Source: a virus
Direction: 5' to 3' (one strand)
DNA length: 37,931 nt
Virus record (IMG/VR): IMGVR_UViG_3300020183_000215
Coordinates: 1-37,931 of that record
Below the pieces are notes generated by a model, which was not told the origin of the DNA, searched no databases, and saw nothing but the letters and a program-made list of their open reading frames with translations. A program made the position numbers and the translations under genes. Shown here piece after piece: positions 37,717-37,931 of this stretch (positions are counted from its first letter, which is position 1; every line of letters starts with the position of its first letter).

Positions 37717-37931
37717 CCGGGGAGCGCGGCGGGGGGTGGTTTTCTGCACGCTATACCAGCAAAATAACCCCCCCTTCATATCTGTTTCCCCCTTTTCTTT
37801 ATATCTTATATCTTATAAGGGCAATATATCTTATAAGGGCGATACATATACCCCCCCCCTTTATTCCTTCTCTATCCCTATCTTTATATATTCAAGATAT
37901 ATATATATATACTATCCCCCCTTTACATCCC
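37717..37931. other. Gene-free AT- and pyrimidine-rich end of window
   Basis: Contains two copies of ATATCTTATAAGGGC (about 37806-37842), C8-9 runs and (TA)n at about 37897-37910. I see no gene here. Confidence 0.5.

Noticed and set aside
37800-37931. AT-rich repeats at the window end as a replication origin
   Set aside because: Only two short direct repeats and TA runs; no initiator gene or DnaA-like boxes nearby.

Overview
The window is part of a tailed bacteriophage genome. Evidence is a lambda-type tail-tip cassette (L, K, I, J in that order), a T4-like rIIA/rIIB pair, phage-type nucleases, phage tRNAs, and a lipoprotein with u-spanin topology, which points to a Gram-negative (two-membrane) host. 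Genes are small, packed and often overlap by 4 to 8 bases. Many starts have a sigma70-like -10 box only 6-7 bases upstream and no Shine-Dalgarno sequence, so much of the transcriptome is probably leaderless. Host and virus genus cannot be fixed from the sequence.

Layout. 1-7969 (minus): tail tip genes L, K, I and a J split into two ORFs, with a small Ig-like gene between the halves; the distal J half runs off the window. 7970-7999: divergent promoters. 8000-10175 (plus): GNAT-like protein, cytidine-deaminase-like protein, glycosyltransferase-like protein and an unknown. 10190-11660 (plus): a foreign-looking block with Shine-Dalgarno sequences and A-rich codons, holding a 50-residue protein, a tRNA-Gly-like gene, a Mom-family DNA modification enzyme and an IS607-type serine recombinase, all joined by ATGA overlaps. 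11667-25901 (plus): early/middle genes including a PD-(D/E)XK-like nuclease, an HNH-AP2 endonuclease, a UvdE repair nuclease, rIIA, rIIB, an Nmad1/DUF1599 protein, tRNA-Arg, endonuclease VII, tRNA-Leu, a macro-like protein, a DUF6745-like protein and a nucleotidyltransferase. 26062-26572: two paralogous genes of QV-rich short repeats. 27600-30823 (plus): small membrane proteins, u-spanin candidate and a RuvB-like AAA+ ATPase. 31150-34916 (minus): several short operons (DUF932, YubB/DUF1281 and small proteins). 34917-35646: gene-free, filled with dispersed TTGCAA/CCGGCC repeats. 35647-37670 (plus): small genes, a DUF7227-like protein and a SleB-type cell-wall hydrolase; then a terminator and AT/pyrimidine-rich sequence.

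Main discovery candidate. The Mom family adds a glycinamide-like (carbamoylmethyl) group to adenine in DNA. Here the mom gene is co-transcribed with, and physically overlaps, a tRNA-Gly-like gene that keeps the glycyl-tRNA synthetase identity bases but has a 6-base anticodon loop and a bulge in the T stem. The pair sits in an IS607-type element where tnpB would normally be. I infer that the tRNA may be a dedicated glycyl donor for DNA modification rather than a decoding tRNA. A glycosyltransferase, an Nmad1 protein and a deaminase elsewhere in the window fit a wider DNA-modification programme.
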